35,970 nucleotides of DNA from an uncultured Robiginitomaculum sp. (lineage in GTDB: Bacteria; Pseudomonadota; Alphaproteobacteria; Caulobacterales; Maricaulaceae), in NCBI GenBank assembly GCA_938001945.1, contig CALLBH010000051.1:1-35970 (forward strand), written 5' to 3'. This document shows positions 19,300 to 27,881 of this stretch, piece by piece. The translations under genes and the position numbers were made by a program. How positions within the stretch are numbered: position 1 is the stretch's first letter; the number at the start of each line of letters is the position of its first letter. Below the pieces are notes generated by a model, which saw only the letters and a program-made list of their open reading frames with translations, did not search any database and had not been told where the DNA came from.

Positions 19300-19314
19300 T
19301 GGCCTATATTTTGC
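19300..19314 (+). promoter_or_regulatory. Candidate sigma54 -24/-12 promoter for the GT2-STAS/flippase/GT-C operon
   Basis: TGGCCTATATTTTGC, canonical spacing; predicted TSS about 19326, 15 nt before ATG 19341. Confidence 0.68.
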
Positions 19315-19340
19315 GAGGTATGAGCAAAATGGAGGACCAC

Positions 19341-20489
19341 ATGTTGGCACAACAAAACGAAATTAATACAGCCCTCAAATCTTGGGAGCTCGAAAAAACA
19401 GCAATCGTAATTCCGTGTTATAACGAAGCCAGACGGTTGCCGTTAGACGCATTTCTAAATCTAACCCGAGAGCGAGATGATATACGCCTCGTTTTTGTTG
19501 ATGACGGGTCTAAGGACGAAACCATCAGTTTATTGTGCGGCGCCATGGCCGCTTTGCCTGATAAAGTTGACGTCCTGCTCATGAAACAAAATGGTGGAAA
19601 AGCGGAAGCTGTACGCCAAGGCCTTAAATACGCTTCTGGACGCGGGCATAAATATGTCGCCTTTTTAGATGCTGATTTAGCAACCCCAATGGATGCCGTT
19701 CTGGACTTTGCCTCAGTGGCGGATCGCATGGATGAAATTGATGTTGTTTTTGGCTCTCGCAAGGGTGGTTTGGGGCATAAGGTTCACCGAGACTTTAGCC
19801 GCAAAATCATTTCTCTTGTTTGTGCGACGATGGGACGTTTGGCGACGGGTTTGCCAATCCAAGATACGCAATGCGGTGCTAAATTATTCAGAAACACGCC
19901 GCAATTTCGGCGAAGCCTGACACGTGCCTTTTCTGCGGGTTGGCTCTTTGATGTAGAGCTATTCTTACGTGTTTCTCATCCTGACCGTAAAAGGCGCGAT
20001 AATTTCTTTGAGTTTCCAGTAATTGAATGGACAGAAATTCCAGGTTCAAAAATAAAATCTTCTGATGTTCTTAAAAGCGGCTTTAAAATGCTTGCCCTGA
20101 TTTTCAATCAATGGCGAATTCGCGATCGATATTTCAAGAAATCCAGTCAAGACGAAATCGAGGGCTTTCAAACGCTGCGTTGTGGTGAAAACTTAACCAA
20201 GCAAATCTTAGATGAACTTTCAGATCATATTGATCACCAAGTAGATGGGCTAATTTTGGACCTTTCAAAGGTAAAAGTCCTTGCGCCTTCAATATTTACC
20301 ACATTAATCAAAACATGCGATGATATTGAACGCAGCGGTTTGAAGCTCAAAGTATGGCTGCCCCACGATGATCATATTGCGCAAACAGCGCTTCAGACAG
20401 GATTTGCGTCGTTATTTGAGTGCGTTAGAGTATCTGCGCGCCCCGAAATAATGCCAAATCACGACCGCTTTGATATGGTCGAGGTATAA
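19341..20489 (+). CDS. Family 2 glycosyltransferase (dolichyl-phosphate glucosyltransferase-like) fused to C-terminal STAS-like domain
   Basis: TAIVIPCYNEARRLP, LVFVDDGSKDET, VAFLDADLATP, QDTQCGAKLF; C-terminus VDGLILDLSKVKVLAPSIFTTLIKTCDDIERSGLKLKVWLP; start revised to ATG 19341 with GGAGG at 19331-19335. Confidence 0.83.
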   Translation: MLAQQNEINTALKSWELEKTAIVIPCYNEARRLPLDAFLNLTRERDDIRLVFVDDGSKDETISLLCGAMAALPDKVDVLLMKQNGGKAEAVRQGLKYASGRGHKYVAFLDADLATPMDAVLDFASVADRMDEIDVVFGSRKGGLGHKVHRDFSRKIISLVCATMGRLATGLPIQDTQCGAKLFRNTPQFRRSLTRAFSAGWLFDVELFLRVSHPDRKRRDNFFEFPVIEWTEIPGSKIKSSDVLKSGFKMLALIFNQWRIRDRYFKKSSQDEIEGFQTLRCGENLTKQILDELSDHIDHQVDGLILDLSKVKVLAPSIFTTLIKTCDDIERSGLKLKVWLPHDDHIAQTALQTGFASLFECVRVSARPEIMPNHDRFDMVEV

Positions 20490-20492
20490 GTC

Positions 20493-21773
20493 ATGATTGC
20501 TTCAACCCTCAAATCCAAATGGGCAAGTTTTGATTTTTTAGGCCCTGCGGCAATACTGTTCCTCTCGGTCAATATTGCCAATGTTGCAAATCTATTATTC
20601 AATATGTTGTTTGCGCGGCTTATGACGCCAGCCCAATTTGCCGATTTAACGCTATTGTTGACGATTAAACTCGGTATTCTGTCACTCTTTACAGCAATTC
20701 AATTTGCCGTTTCGGAAATTGCCGCGTCGCAACCTAATGAAACGGCGGCAAAGACATTTGCAGCGCGTCTATCTCGCGCAAGTTTTAAATATTCTCTGCC
20801 ACTCTGTTTTCTAATGCTGGTCTGCGTCGAAAGTCTCTGCCAGACCTTTAATCTTGCAGACTGGAAAGCCGTTGCAATTTTATGCGCGGCGATCCCTTTA
20901 TTTCTTCCTATGGTAATTTATCGGGGTCTTGCGCAAGGCCGCATTGATGTAAAGAAAATGGTCGGCTCTGTTCAGAGTGAGTGGATTATTCGTCTTGCAG
21001 GCTGCTGGATTCTTTACCAAGCGGGTTTTGGACTGCTGGGTATCGCAGTCGCTTTGGTTTTATCCATCATCGCTGCATTTGTGTTTGCATTAGACAAAGA
21101 TGATATGGCCTGCCTTGTAGCCTCAAAGCCAGTAATGGGTGCTAAGCATCGTTCGTTATTGCTTACGAGCCTTCCTTATGGCGTTCTGTGTTTCGCCCAA
21201 ATTATCGCGTTGGACAGCGATATCCTCATTGCAAAAGCGATGTTTGATAACGATTCAGCGGGCATTGCCGCGGGTATTATGTTGATCCAGCGTATCTTCT
21301 TTTTCGCATTTTTATCATTTGCGATGATTTTACAACCGATTGTTAGCGCAAAAACGGATGCGGCCCATCAATTTAAGAGTCTTTGGGTTCTTCTCAGTTG
21401 CGTCGCATTTATATCTGTCTGCGGTATCGGCGTTATGGCCCTCATGCCGGATTTGTTTGTCATGATCTTTTTGGGCGAACAATATGCAGCGGCGGGGACA
21501 TATGTCGTTTTAGCCGGATGTATCGGCGCAAGCTTTACGATCGCGCATTTATGTACGGTGTTTTTGATCGCAAAAGGCCGGTCCTACGCTCCTCTTTTAC
21601 TGCTGATCTTTGTAACCCTACATATTTGCTCAAATTTAACCGCGTTTAATACAATGTTGGATTATAATCTGGGCGAGTACCTGTCCATAAAGGCTGTAAT
21701 TGTCGGTTTTGGGGCGCTGAGTGTTGCGTCCTACACATTTTGGGATGCGCTAAGGATGAAACGGACTGCATGA
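20493..21773 (+). CDS. Polysaccharide biosynthesis/flippase-like membrane protein
   Basis: Multi-TM; NIANVANLLFNMLFARLMTPAQFADLTLLLTIKLGILSL typical of Wzx/PST-type N-terminus. Confidence 0.75.
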   Translation: MIASTLKSKWASFDFLGPAAILFLSVNIANVANLLFNMLFARLMTPAQFADLTLLLTIKLGILSLFTAIQFAVSEIAASQPNETAAKTFAARLSRASFKYSLPLCFLMLVCVESLCQTFNLADWKAVAILCAAIPLFLPMVIYRGLAQGRIDVKKMVGSVQSEWIIRLAGCWILYQAGFGLLGIAVALVLSIIAAFVFALDKDDMACLVASKPVMGAKHRSLLLTSLPYGVLCFAQIIALDSDILIAKAMFDNDSAGIAAGIMLIQRIFFFAFLSFAMILQPIVSAKTDAAHQFKSLWVLLSCVAFISVCGIGVMALMPDLFVMIFLGEQYAAAGTYVVLAGCIGASFTIAHLCTVFLIAKGRSYAPLLLLIFVTLHICSNLTAFNTMLDYNLGEYLSIKAVIVGFGALSVASYTFWDALRMKRTA

Positions 21774-24700
21774 TCGTTAAGCCTAAAAATTGGGTGTATC
21801 TCTCAATCCTCCTTGCAATTGTTTTGCACGGAGCTTTGCTGCCGTTCACTTATGGGCAAACTTATGACGCTTATATCCACATGTTCTTTGGCAACCACTA
21901 TTTTGAAAGTTGGTTCGACCCATGGGAAACAAAATGGTATACGGGATTTACTGTCACGGCATACCCGCCCGGCAGTCATCAACTCATCGGGCTTCTTCTA
22001 AATTTCGTAGATATGCAGACGGCTTTCATACTTGTGATGGTCTTGGCCGTGACGTTGTTGGTGATTGGCGTTTACAGATTTAGTCGGATTTGGGTGAGCG
22101 ACAAAGCGGCGGCTTTTGCGACAATCTTAGCGGCTTTTGCATCGGGTATATCTGAAACAATACATGTGTTCGGGCAATTGCCGACGATTTTATCAATCGG
22201 TCTGTTTTTAAATGCCTTACCGCATATGGCCGGGTGGATAGAGCGTGGTAAGAAAACCGATCTGGCTCTTGCTCTGATTTTTACAGCCGGAGCGACGTCG
22301 GTTCACCATGTCACGCCATTATTTGGCACTGTGTTCTTTGTTGCGCCCATTGGAGTTGCTGCATGGGTATCGAATTTAAAACGTAACCCACTCCAAACGG
22401 ATGTCCATACGACGCTTCTAAAAAAGGGCCTGCGCCTCAGCATCGCGCCGGCGAGAGGCGTTGTGCTTGGCCTGATGATGCTTGGTTTACTCGTATCGAT
22501 TGTTTTTCCTTATTGGCACTGGTCAATCACAGATCCGATCACACAGGTAAATATCGGTCATGGTAGCCGCGAGAGCTTTATTGAAAAACCTAATCTTGGG
22601 CTGATGTTTTTTGTTATTCCCTGGGGCTTACTCATTGGAGTTTTGCCTTATGTTATTTTGAAATTGAAAAGTCCGTTATGGCCCCTATGTGTGTCCGTCA
22701 TTGTCGCATTTATTTTAGGAACTGGCGGCACAACGCCCATACCCAAAATGGTTCTCGGGCCTGCCTTTGGAATTTTGACGCTCGACCGTTTCACATTTTG
22801 GGGAACCTTGCTAATCCTTCCATTCGCTGGACTGCTTATACACAGTATGGTCTCGGGCCGGTTCCGAATTTATATTGATGCCGCCTTTGGGAAGGTCATT
22901 GGCCGAGTTGGGCTTGTATCACTGATGGTCTGCTATGGCGTTCTGCCTTTGCTGATTGCGGCAATGCCAACAGTAAGGCCAATGCAACCGGACTTCGTTG
23001 AACCCGCACCAATGGTCAAATTTATGGAGGAGGATAACCATTCCAGATGGCGTTATCTTACATTAGGGTTTGGGGATCAATTCGCCTATCACAGCGCCCT
23101 AATCAATGCGGAGTCCGTAGACGGAAATTATCATTCTGCCCGTCGTCTTCCAGCCCTAACAAATTATAATGTAGAGCGGCTTGAGAATTCAAAATTTGCT
23201 GGCGTGCCGGGTTTGGCTTCACTCAATCAATTTTTGACTAACGCTGATAAGTTCCATCTGAAATTCATCTTCTCCAATGATGAATATTATGATCCGCTTT
23301 TGCATTATACAGGATGGAATAAAGTGACCCGTCTTGGAAATGGTATCATGGTGTGGGAGAAGCAAAATATCTCGCCTCTGCCGGATATCCGTGCGCGCAG
23401 AACCATGCCGCGTTATCAGGTATTAATGTGGGGCATAATTCCAATTAGCGCGCTTGCTCTGGTCGGAATCACACTCATTATTCTAACGACCACAGGCCAG
23501 CTCATTTCGGCTAAACGACAGGGCTTTGTGAGCGACGCGATAAAGTCACCAGATGTACCCCTAAAAAGTCTCGCTCTTTTGTGGGTAAGAATCGTTCCGC
23601 TTATTTTAGGCAGCTTAATTCTATTTTTTAGCAGTCGGGCCTTGGTTAGTCACGCTGCGCCTGAGCCACCGGAGCAGGTAATACGAGATTACTATTTACA
23701 TCTTTCATTTCGTGAAATGAGCGCAGCGTATGACTTACTAATTCCCAAAGAGAATTTCACCTATGATAATTTCCTTCGCGAGCAGCGCCTAACGGGTGGT
23801 TTAGTGCCGTCCTATGGCAGCCTAAAATCTGCTGAGACGGTTACTTCAAAATTGGATGAGAACACGTTGTCTACGCAAACGGCTTTGACCTATTTGACAT
23901 CTATCGGTTTGAAACAGGTTGATGTTGAGCATCGACTTGTTAGAGACGCTTCCGGTCAATGGAAGATGAACCATATCCCCAAAGTCAGCCAGTTTTCCAA
24001 AGACATGGTTATGCGAGTGACGAATGTTCAAACCAGCGACCTTACCGGACGGAACATCATTGAGCCGAATAGGGAGGCTGCGGCGATGCTTCAAAGGCCT
24101 GACGTGAATGTGTCGGAAAGCTACCTCATTCAAAAGAATGGACGTCTCTATGTGACGGGCCGCTTACTGAACAGGTCGAATTTTCCTGCTTGTGTTAAAG
24201 TTAGTGCCGATGCGATTGGAGAAGACGGAGATGTTTTAATGACGCAAAGCTCTGGCGTGTTAGGGGCGCATAGACTTCTTCCCGGCGAAAGCTCTCCATT
24301 TGTTATTCGGTTTGAAGGTTTTATGAAAATCGGAGATGCGTCATTTGATACCGCGCATGATCCGACATTATTCAGTTTGCCTGAATTTACCGAGAAGCCT
24401 AAGCGTGCTAATCTCAACGTAGAAACGACGGTATGTTCAGCGGATATATATAAGAACATTGAGGTGTCTGATCCGAGCGTTACGGATGGCATTATAAGTC
24501 TAACAGTGACGAATAACGGGCACCTTCCTGTCAGCACATTGCAGCTAAAACTATCTATGCGCCAAGTCGAAAAGGCGGGTTTGTGGATTGAGCCCTCATA
24601 TTTGCAATTCAATCTTAGGCCGGGTGAAACGCGTAAGGTCAACTTTGCAGCGCCCGTCTCTGATTTTGATATTCACGGCACAATTACTGAAGCACGGATC

Positions 24701-24814
24701 AATGGCCAAATGCGTGGCGTCTCTGGTATTCAGAGCCAGGGCTTACCGGTGATAGGGCCTGATTACGTTGTGAATGTCGACTATGATGCTATGGTTTATC
24801 AACAAAAAGAATAA
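21770..24814 (+). CDS. Large membrane protein, GT-C / PTPS-related-like N-terminal region with long periplasmic C-terminus
   Basis: TYDAYIHMFFGNHYFESWFDPWETKWYTGFTVTAYPPGSHQLIGLL followed by many TM segments; ATG at 21770 overlaps flippase stop (ATGA). Confidence 0.65.
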   Translation: MIVKPKNWVYLSILLAIVLHGALLPFTYGQTYDAYIHMFFGNHYFESWFDPWETKWYTGFTVTAYPPGSHQLIGLLLNFVDMQTAFILVMVLAVTLLVIGVYRFSRIWVSDKAAAFATILAAFASGISETIHVFGQLPTILSIGLFLNALPHMAGWIERGKKTDLALALIFTAGATSVHHVTPLFGTVFFVAPIGVAAWVSNLKRNPLQTDVHTTLLKKGLRLSIAPARGVVLGLMMLGLLVSIVFPYWHWSITDPITQVNIGHGSRESFIEKPNLGLMFFVIPWGLLIGVLPYVILKLKSPLWPLCVSVIVAFILGTGGTTPIPKMVLGPAFGILTLDRFTFWGTLLILPFAGLLIHSMVSGRFRIYIDAAFGKVIGRVGLVSLMVCYGVLPLLIAAMPTVRPMQPDFVEPAPMVKFMEEDNHSRWRYLTLGFGDQFAYHSALINAESVDGNYHSARRLPALTNYNVERLENSKFAGVPGLASLNQFLTNADKFHLKFIFSNDEYYDPLLHYTGWNKVTRLGNGIMVWEKQNISPLPDIRARRTMPRYQVLMWGIIPISALALVGITLIILTTTGQLISAKRQGFVSDAIKSPDVPLKSLALLWVRIVPLILGSLILFFSSRALVSHAAPEPPEQVIRDYYLHLSFREMSAAYDLLIPKENFTYDNFLREQRLTGGLVPSYGSLKSAETVTSKLDENTLSTQTALTYLTSIGLKQVDVEHRLVRDASGQWKMNHIPKVSQFSKDMVMRVTNVQTSDLTGRNIIEPNREAAAMLQRPDVNVSESYLIQKNGRLYVTGRLLNRSNFPACVKVSADAIGEDGDVLMTQSSGVLGAHRLLPGESSPFVIRFEGFMKIGDASFDTAHDPTLFSLPEFTEKPKRANLNVETTVCSADIYKNIEVSDPSVTDGIISLTVTNNGHLPVSTLQLKLSMRQVEKAGLWIEPSYLQFNLRPGETRKVNFAAPVSDFDIHGTITEARINGQMRGVSGIQSQGLPVIGPDYVVNVDYDAMVYQQKE

Positions 24815-24815
24815 A

Positions 24816-24853
24816 CGAATTGCGTTATGCAATTCGACATTCGCATTTTGCAA
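24816..24853. promoter_or_regulatory. Paired inverted repeats (candidate activator-binding sites) upstream of TolC-like gene
   Basis: CGAATTGC-gttat-GCAATTCG (24816-24836) and TCGC-atttt-GCAA (24841-24853), centres 21 bp apart. Confidence 0.62.
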
Positions 24854-24915
24854 ATATTAGTCTGAATTAGTGATCAATTAACCATCTAAGCCATTGTTTT
24901 TATTGAAGGGCTGAC

Positions 24916-24930
24916 TGGTCTTTACCTTGC
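24916..24930 (+). promoter_or_regulatory. Candidate sigma54 -24/-12 promoter for the TolC-like gene
   Basis: TGGTCTTTACCTTGC(A), canonical spacing; predicted TSS about 24942, upstream of ATG 24960. Confidence 0.68.
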
Positions 24931-24959
24931 ATTGTTTAAGGCAAATGAAAGGTGACATT

Positions 24960-26402
24960 ATGCACACAACACAAAATTATGGTCGGAAATCCCTGAAGGT
25001 TTTATTGCTCGGAAGCATCTTCTTTTTGGGAGCCTGCGCCACTACAACTACGCAGTATAATAGCGACAACATCGAATTGCGTATGTCGGAGCTTCCTCAA
25101 ACGCCGCCACTACCAGCGGGCTTTGAAGAAGCGCCTTTATCACTTGAGGACGTTAGAGCTATGGCGGTTAGCCGTAATGCAGAGTACCGTCAGAAATCGG
25201 CCCGCATTCTGCAAAGCGTAAGTCAAAGAGGCGGAAACAAAGATCTTATGCCGCGCCTTTACGCGCAATCATTTGGTCGGTGGCGGAGCAATACGGATGC
25301 GTCTGTTGGCGTTAGAGTCGATGACCCTAATAGCAATATGCCTGTTGATTTTTTCACGGCGCAAGACCGGACATTTGCCAATTCAAATATCTCTCTCAAT
25401 TGGAATCTGCTTGATTTAGGTCTGACCGGTTACATGAAAGGCGTCTCGAATATCGAAGATTATGACGCGCAAGAACAGATGCGTCTTGGATGTCATCAAA
25501 TGACGGTTGATGTTGAACGCGCATATTGGCGCTATGTTGCTTACAAGCGAGCTGTAGATAAATCTGCGTGGCTAAATGATCGCATTGAATATGGCATGCA
25601 ATTGTCAGAAACGCATATGGAAGAAAACCCTGAGAGTCGTCTTGAAGAGCTTATGTATCAACGTGAACTCATTGATATTAAGCGCTGGTACGAGTCCTTG
25701 TTTCGCGGATTAGTCTCCGCAGAGGCAGATATGGCAAAATTGTTGAATGTTCCTGTGGGTACTAAGATTTCTCTCGACCCTGATCCAAATTACAATGAGA
25801 CCCTAGGGCAAGTTGAAGAGTTTGATATTAGTTCACTCGCAATGGAAGCCTATCAGAACAGACCTGAAATTCGGAGGGCCCTATATAATGTCGATAAGAA
25901 AGAGCTAAATAACAAACAAGAAATTCTGCGTCACTTACCGGGGATTAATATGTTTGTTTCTGGCAATAATGACACGAATAGTTTCAAGCTTAATCAGGAT
26001 TTCTTTTCGGCCGGCGTTGACTTGTCCTGGAATGTTTTAGGTCTCTTAGACCTCGATCGGAAAAACAAACTCGGTAAGTCTGAGCTCGCATTGATGGAGC
26101 AAGATGTGCAGGTCGTCGCCACAGCAATTTTTGCGCAAATCGTACTGGCTTATCAGGACGTGAAAAATATGGAGCATGAGGTTGATTTAGCCTGGAGAGC
26201 GAAAAGCATTCAAGGTGAGATCACACAGCGTCTCTCCAGCGATTTTGAAAAAGGTGACGCCCGAGAGATATATGTTGTTAAAGAGGAGCTTCTAAGAGAG
26301 ATGAGCGTGATCAGAGAAGATCTATCGCGCGCCGATCTCTTTGCTGCACGTGCGCGCTACGATCTAAGCCTTGGCGTCGTTAAAGCCTGCGAAGCCGGAT
26401 AA
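24960..26402 (+). CDS. TolC-like outer-membrane factor lipoprotein
   Basis: Signal/lipobox LLLGSIFFLGACATT; paired helical OMF-type regions (NISLNWNLLDLGL, VDLSWNVLGL); start revised to ATG 24960 with AAAGGTGA upstream. Confidence 0.75.
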   Translation: MHTTQNYGRKSLKVLLLGSIFFLGACATTTTQYNSDNIELRMSELPQTPPLPAGFEEAPLSLEDVRAMAVSRNAEYRQKSARILQSVSQRGGNKDLMPRLYAQSFGRWRSNTDASVGVRVDDPNSNMPVDFFTAQDRTFANSNISLNWNLLDLGLTGYMKGVSNIEDYDAQEQMRLGCHQMTVDVERAYWRYVAYKRAVDKSAWLNDRIEYGMQLSETHMEENPESRLEELMYQRELIDIKRWYESLFRGLVSAEADMAKLLNVPVGTKISLDPDPNYNETLGQVEEFDISSLAMEAYQNRPEIRRALYNVDKKELNNKQEILRHLPGINMFVSGNNDTNSFKLNQDFFSAGVDLSWNVLGLLDLDRKNKLGKSELALMEQDVQVVATAIFAQIVLAYQDVKNMEHEVDLAWRAKSIQGEITQRLSSDFEKGDAREIYVVKEELLREMSVIREDLSRADLFAARARYDLSLGVVKACEAG

Positions 26403-26435
26403 AATATTTAGAGCAAAATAAATGTCCTGACCGAA

Positions 26436-27872
26436 TTAACCGGTCAGTTCAATTTTTTCTGAAGGCTGGGCAATGTCCCAGCCTTCTTTTTTACGGTAAA
26501 CGGTTGAAGGACTGATGCTTAGCATATCAGAGGCCTTTGGAATGCTTCCGCCGCGCAGCTCAATTGCCGCTTCAATAATAATCCGCTCAATATCTGCTAG
26601 GGGTTGATCCAGATTTATTGTCAATTCATTGGGGTCCTTCGGCGCAAGGGTAACTTCTTCGATGAGACTATATGCGTCCGAGGATACCGCTTTTTGAGGG
26701 GATGTTAGTGACAACATATCCGGCTCTAGAGTGTCCGCATTAAACATCACAACAGCTTTGCGTATGGTGTTTTGCAGCTCCCGGATGTTGCCAGGCCAAC
26801 GATGAGCGAGGACTAGAGACTTGGTCTCTTCGGAGAGGCCTCTAAATGACTTACCCTCTTCCTCGGAAAAGCTTTTTAGAAAGCTGCGTGCAAGTTCGAG
26901 AACATCTTGATCGCGATCGCGCAGGGGAGGCAGGTCAACGGTTAGAACATTTAGACGGTAATAAAGGTCTTCGCGAAATCGCTTTTCTGTGACTTCCTCA
27001 AATGGATTTCTATTTGTCGCACAGACAATGCGCACATCAACTTCTTCGGTCCAATCACTGCCCACGCGTTTGATCTGACTGGTCTGAAGGAATCGCAAAA
27101 GCTTAGCTTGCAAGCCAATATCCATTTCGCAAATTTCATCTAAAAATAATGTTCCGCCATTCGCCTGACTTGCAGCGCCTTTTCGCGCGGCGTCTGCGCC
27201 AGTGAAAGCTCCTTTGACGTGACCGAAAATTTCAGACTCCATCAGGTTTTCTGGTATTGCCGCGCAGTTGATTGCAACGAAAGGTTTCTTCTTGCGATCA
27301 CTGACATCGTGAATGGCACGCGCCGTGACTTCCTTACCGGTCCCAGATTCTCCGGTTACAAAGACCGGCGCTTTTGAGTTGGCGATACTTTCGATTGTTT
27401 TGTAAACAGCGAGCATAGATGAGGAGCTGCCAATGAATCCTGGCAATGTCATTGTGCCTACAGCCTTAGATAGACTACTGACTTTAGTTTTAAGCGAAGC
27501 GCGTTCAATCGCATTTTTGATGGATGTAACAAGACGCTCTTCCGGGAACGGCTTTATCAGAAAGTCATAAGCGCCCAGACGCATGGCATCCACAGCGGAG
27601 TTCACCGACCCATTGGCCGTAATGACGATAAATGTCGTTTCGCTCTGCGCCGCGTCAATGTCAGCCAGAATTTCCAGTCCGCTTACTTCAGGTAATTGCA
27701 AATCAAGGACGACTGTCTTGTACGCGCCTGTCTTTAAAATATTTAAAGCGGTCGCGCCATTTTGGCAAATCTCCGACGAAATGCCCGCATTTTTCAAAAG
27801 CTTCTCATACATGAGCGCCATGGATAAAGTGTCTTCAATAATTAGTACATCAGCTGTGTTTTGGGGGCTCAT
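26436..27872 (-). CDS. NtrC-family sigma54-dependent response regulator
   Basis: REC TVVLDLQLPEVSG; AAA+ TGESGTGKEVTARAIH; GAFTGA loop (VKGAFTGADAA); Fis-type HTH AAIELRGGSIPKASDMLSISPSTVYRK. Confidence 0.95.
   Translation of the reverse strand: MSPQNTADVLIIEDTLSMALMYEKLLKNAGISSEICQNGATALNILKTGAYKTVVLDLQLPEVSGLEILADIDAAQSETTFIVITANGSVNSAVDAMRLGAYDFLIKPFPEERLVTSIKNAIERASLKTKVSSLSKAVGTMTLPGFIGSSSSMLAVYKTIESIANSKAPVFVTGESGTGKEVTARAIHDVSDRKKKPFVAINCAAIPENLMESEIFGHVKGAFTGADAARKGAASQANGGTLFLDEICEMDIGLQAKLLRFLQTSQIKRVGSDWTEEVDVRIVCATNRNPFEEVTEKRFREDLYYRLNVLTVDLPPLRDRDQDVLELARSFLKSFSEEEGKSFRGLSEETKSLVLAHRWPGNIRELQNTIRKAVVMFNADTLEPDMLSLTSPQKAVSSDAYSLIEEVTLAPKDPNELTINLDQPLADIERIIIEAAIELRGGSIPKASDMLSISPSTVYRKKEGWDIAQPSEKIELTG
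26461..26492 (+). terminator. Intrinsic terminator for TolC-like gene, inside the 3' coding end of the convergent response regulator
   Basis: GAAGGCTGGG-CAATGT-CCCAGCCTTC then TTTTTT. Confidence 0.85.
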
Positions 27873-27881
27873 TGTAATCTC

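Noticed and set aside
24148-24642. 164-aa minus ORF inside the GT-C-like gene
   Set aside because: Antisense shadow; the plus frame is continuous and domain-like.
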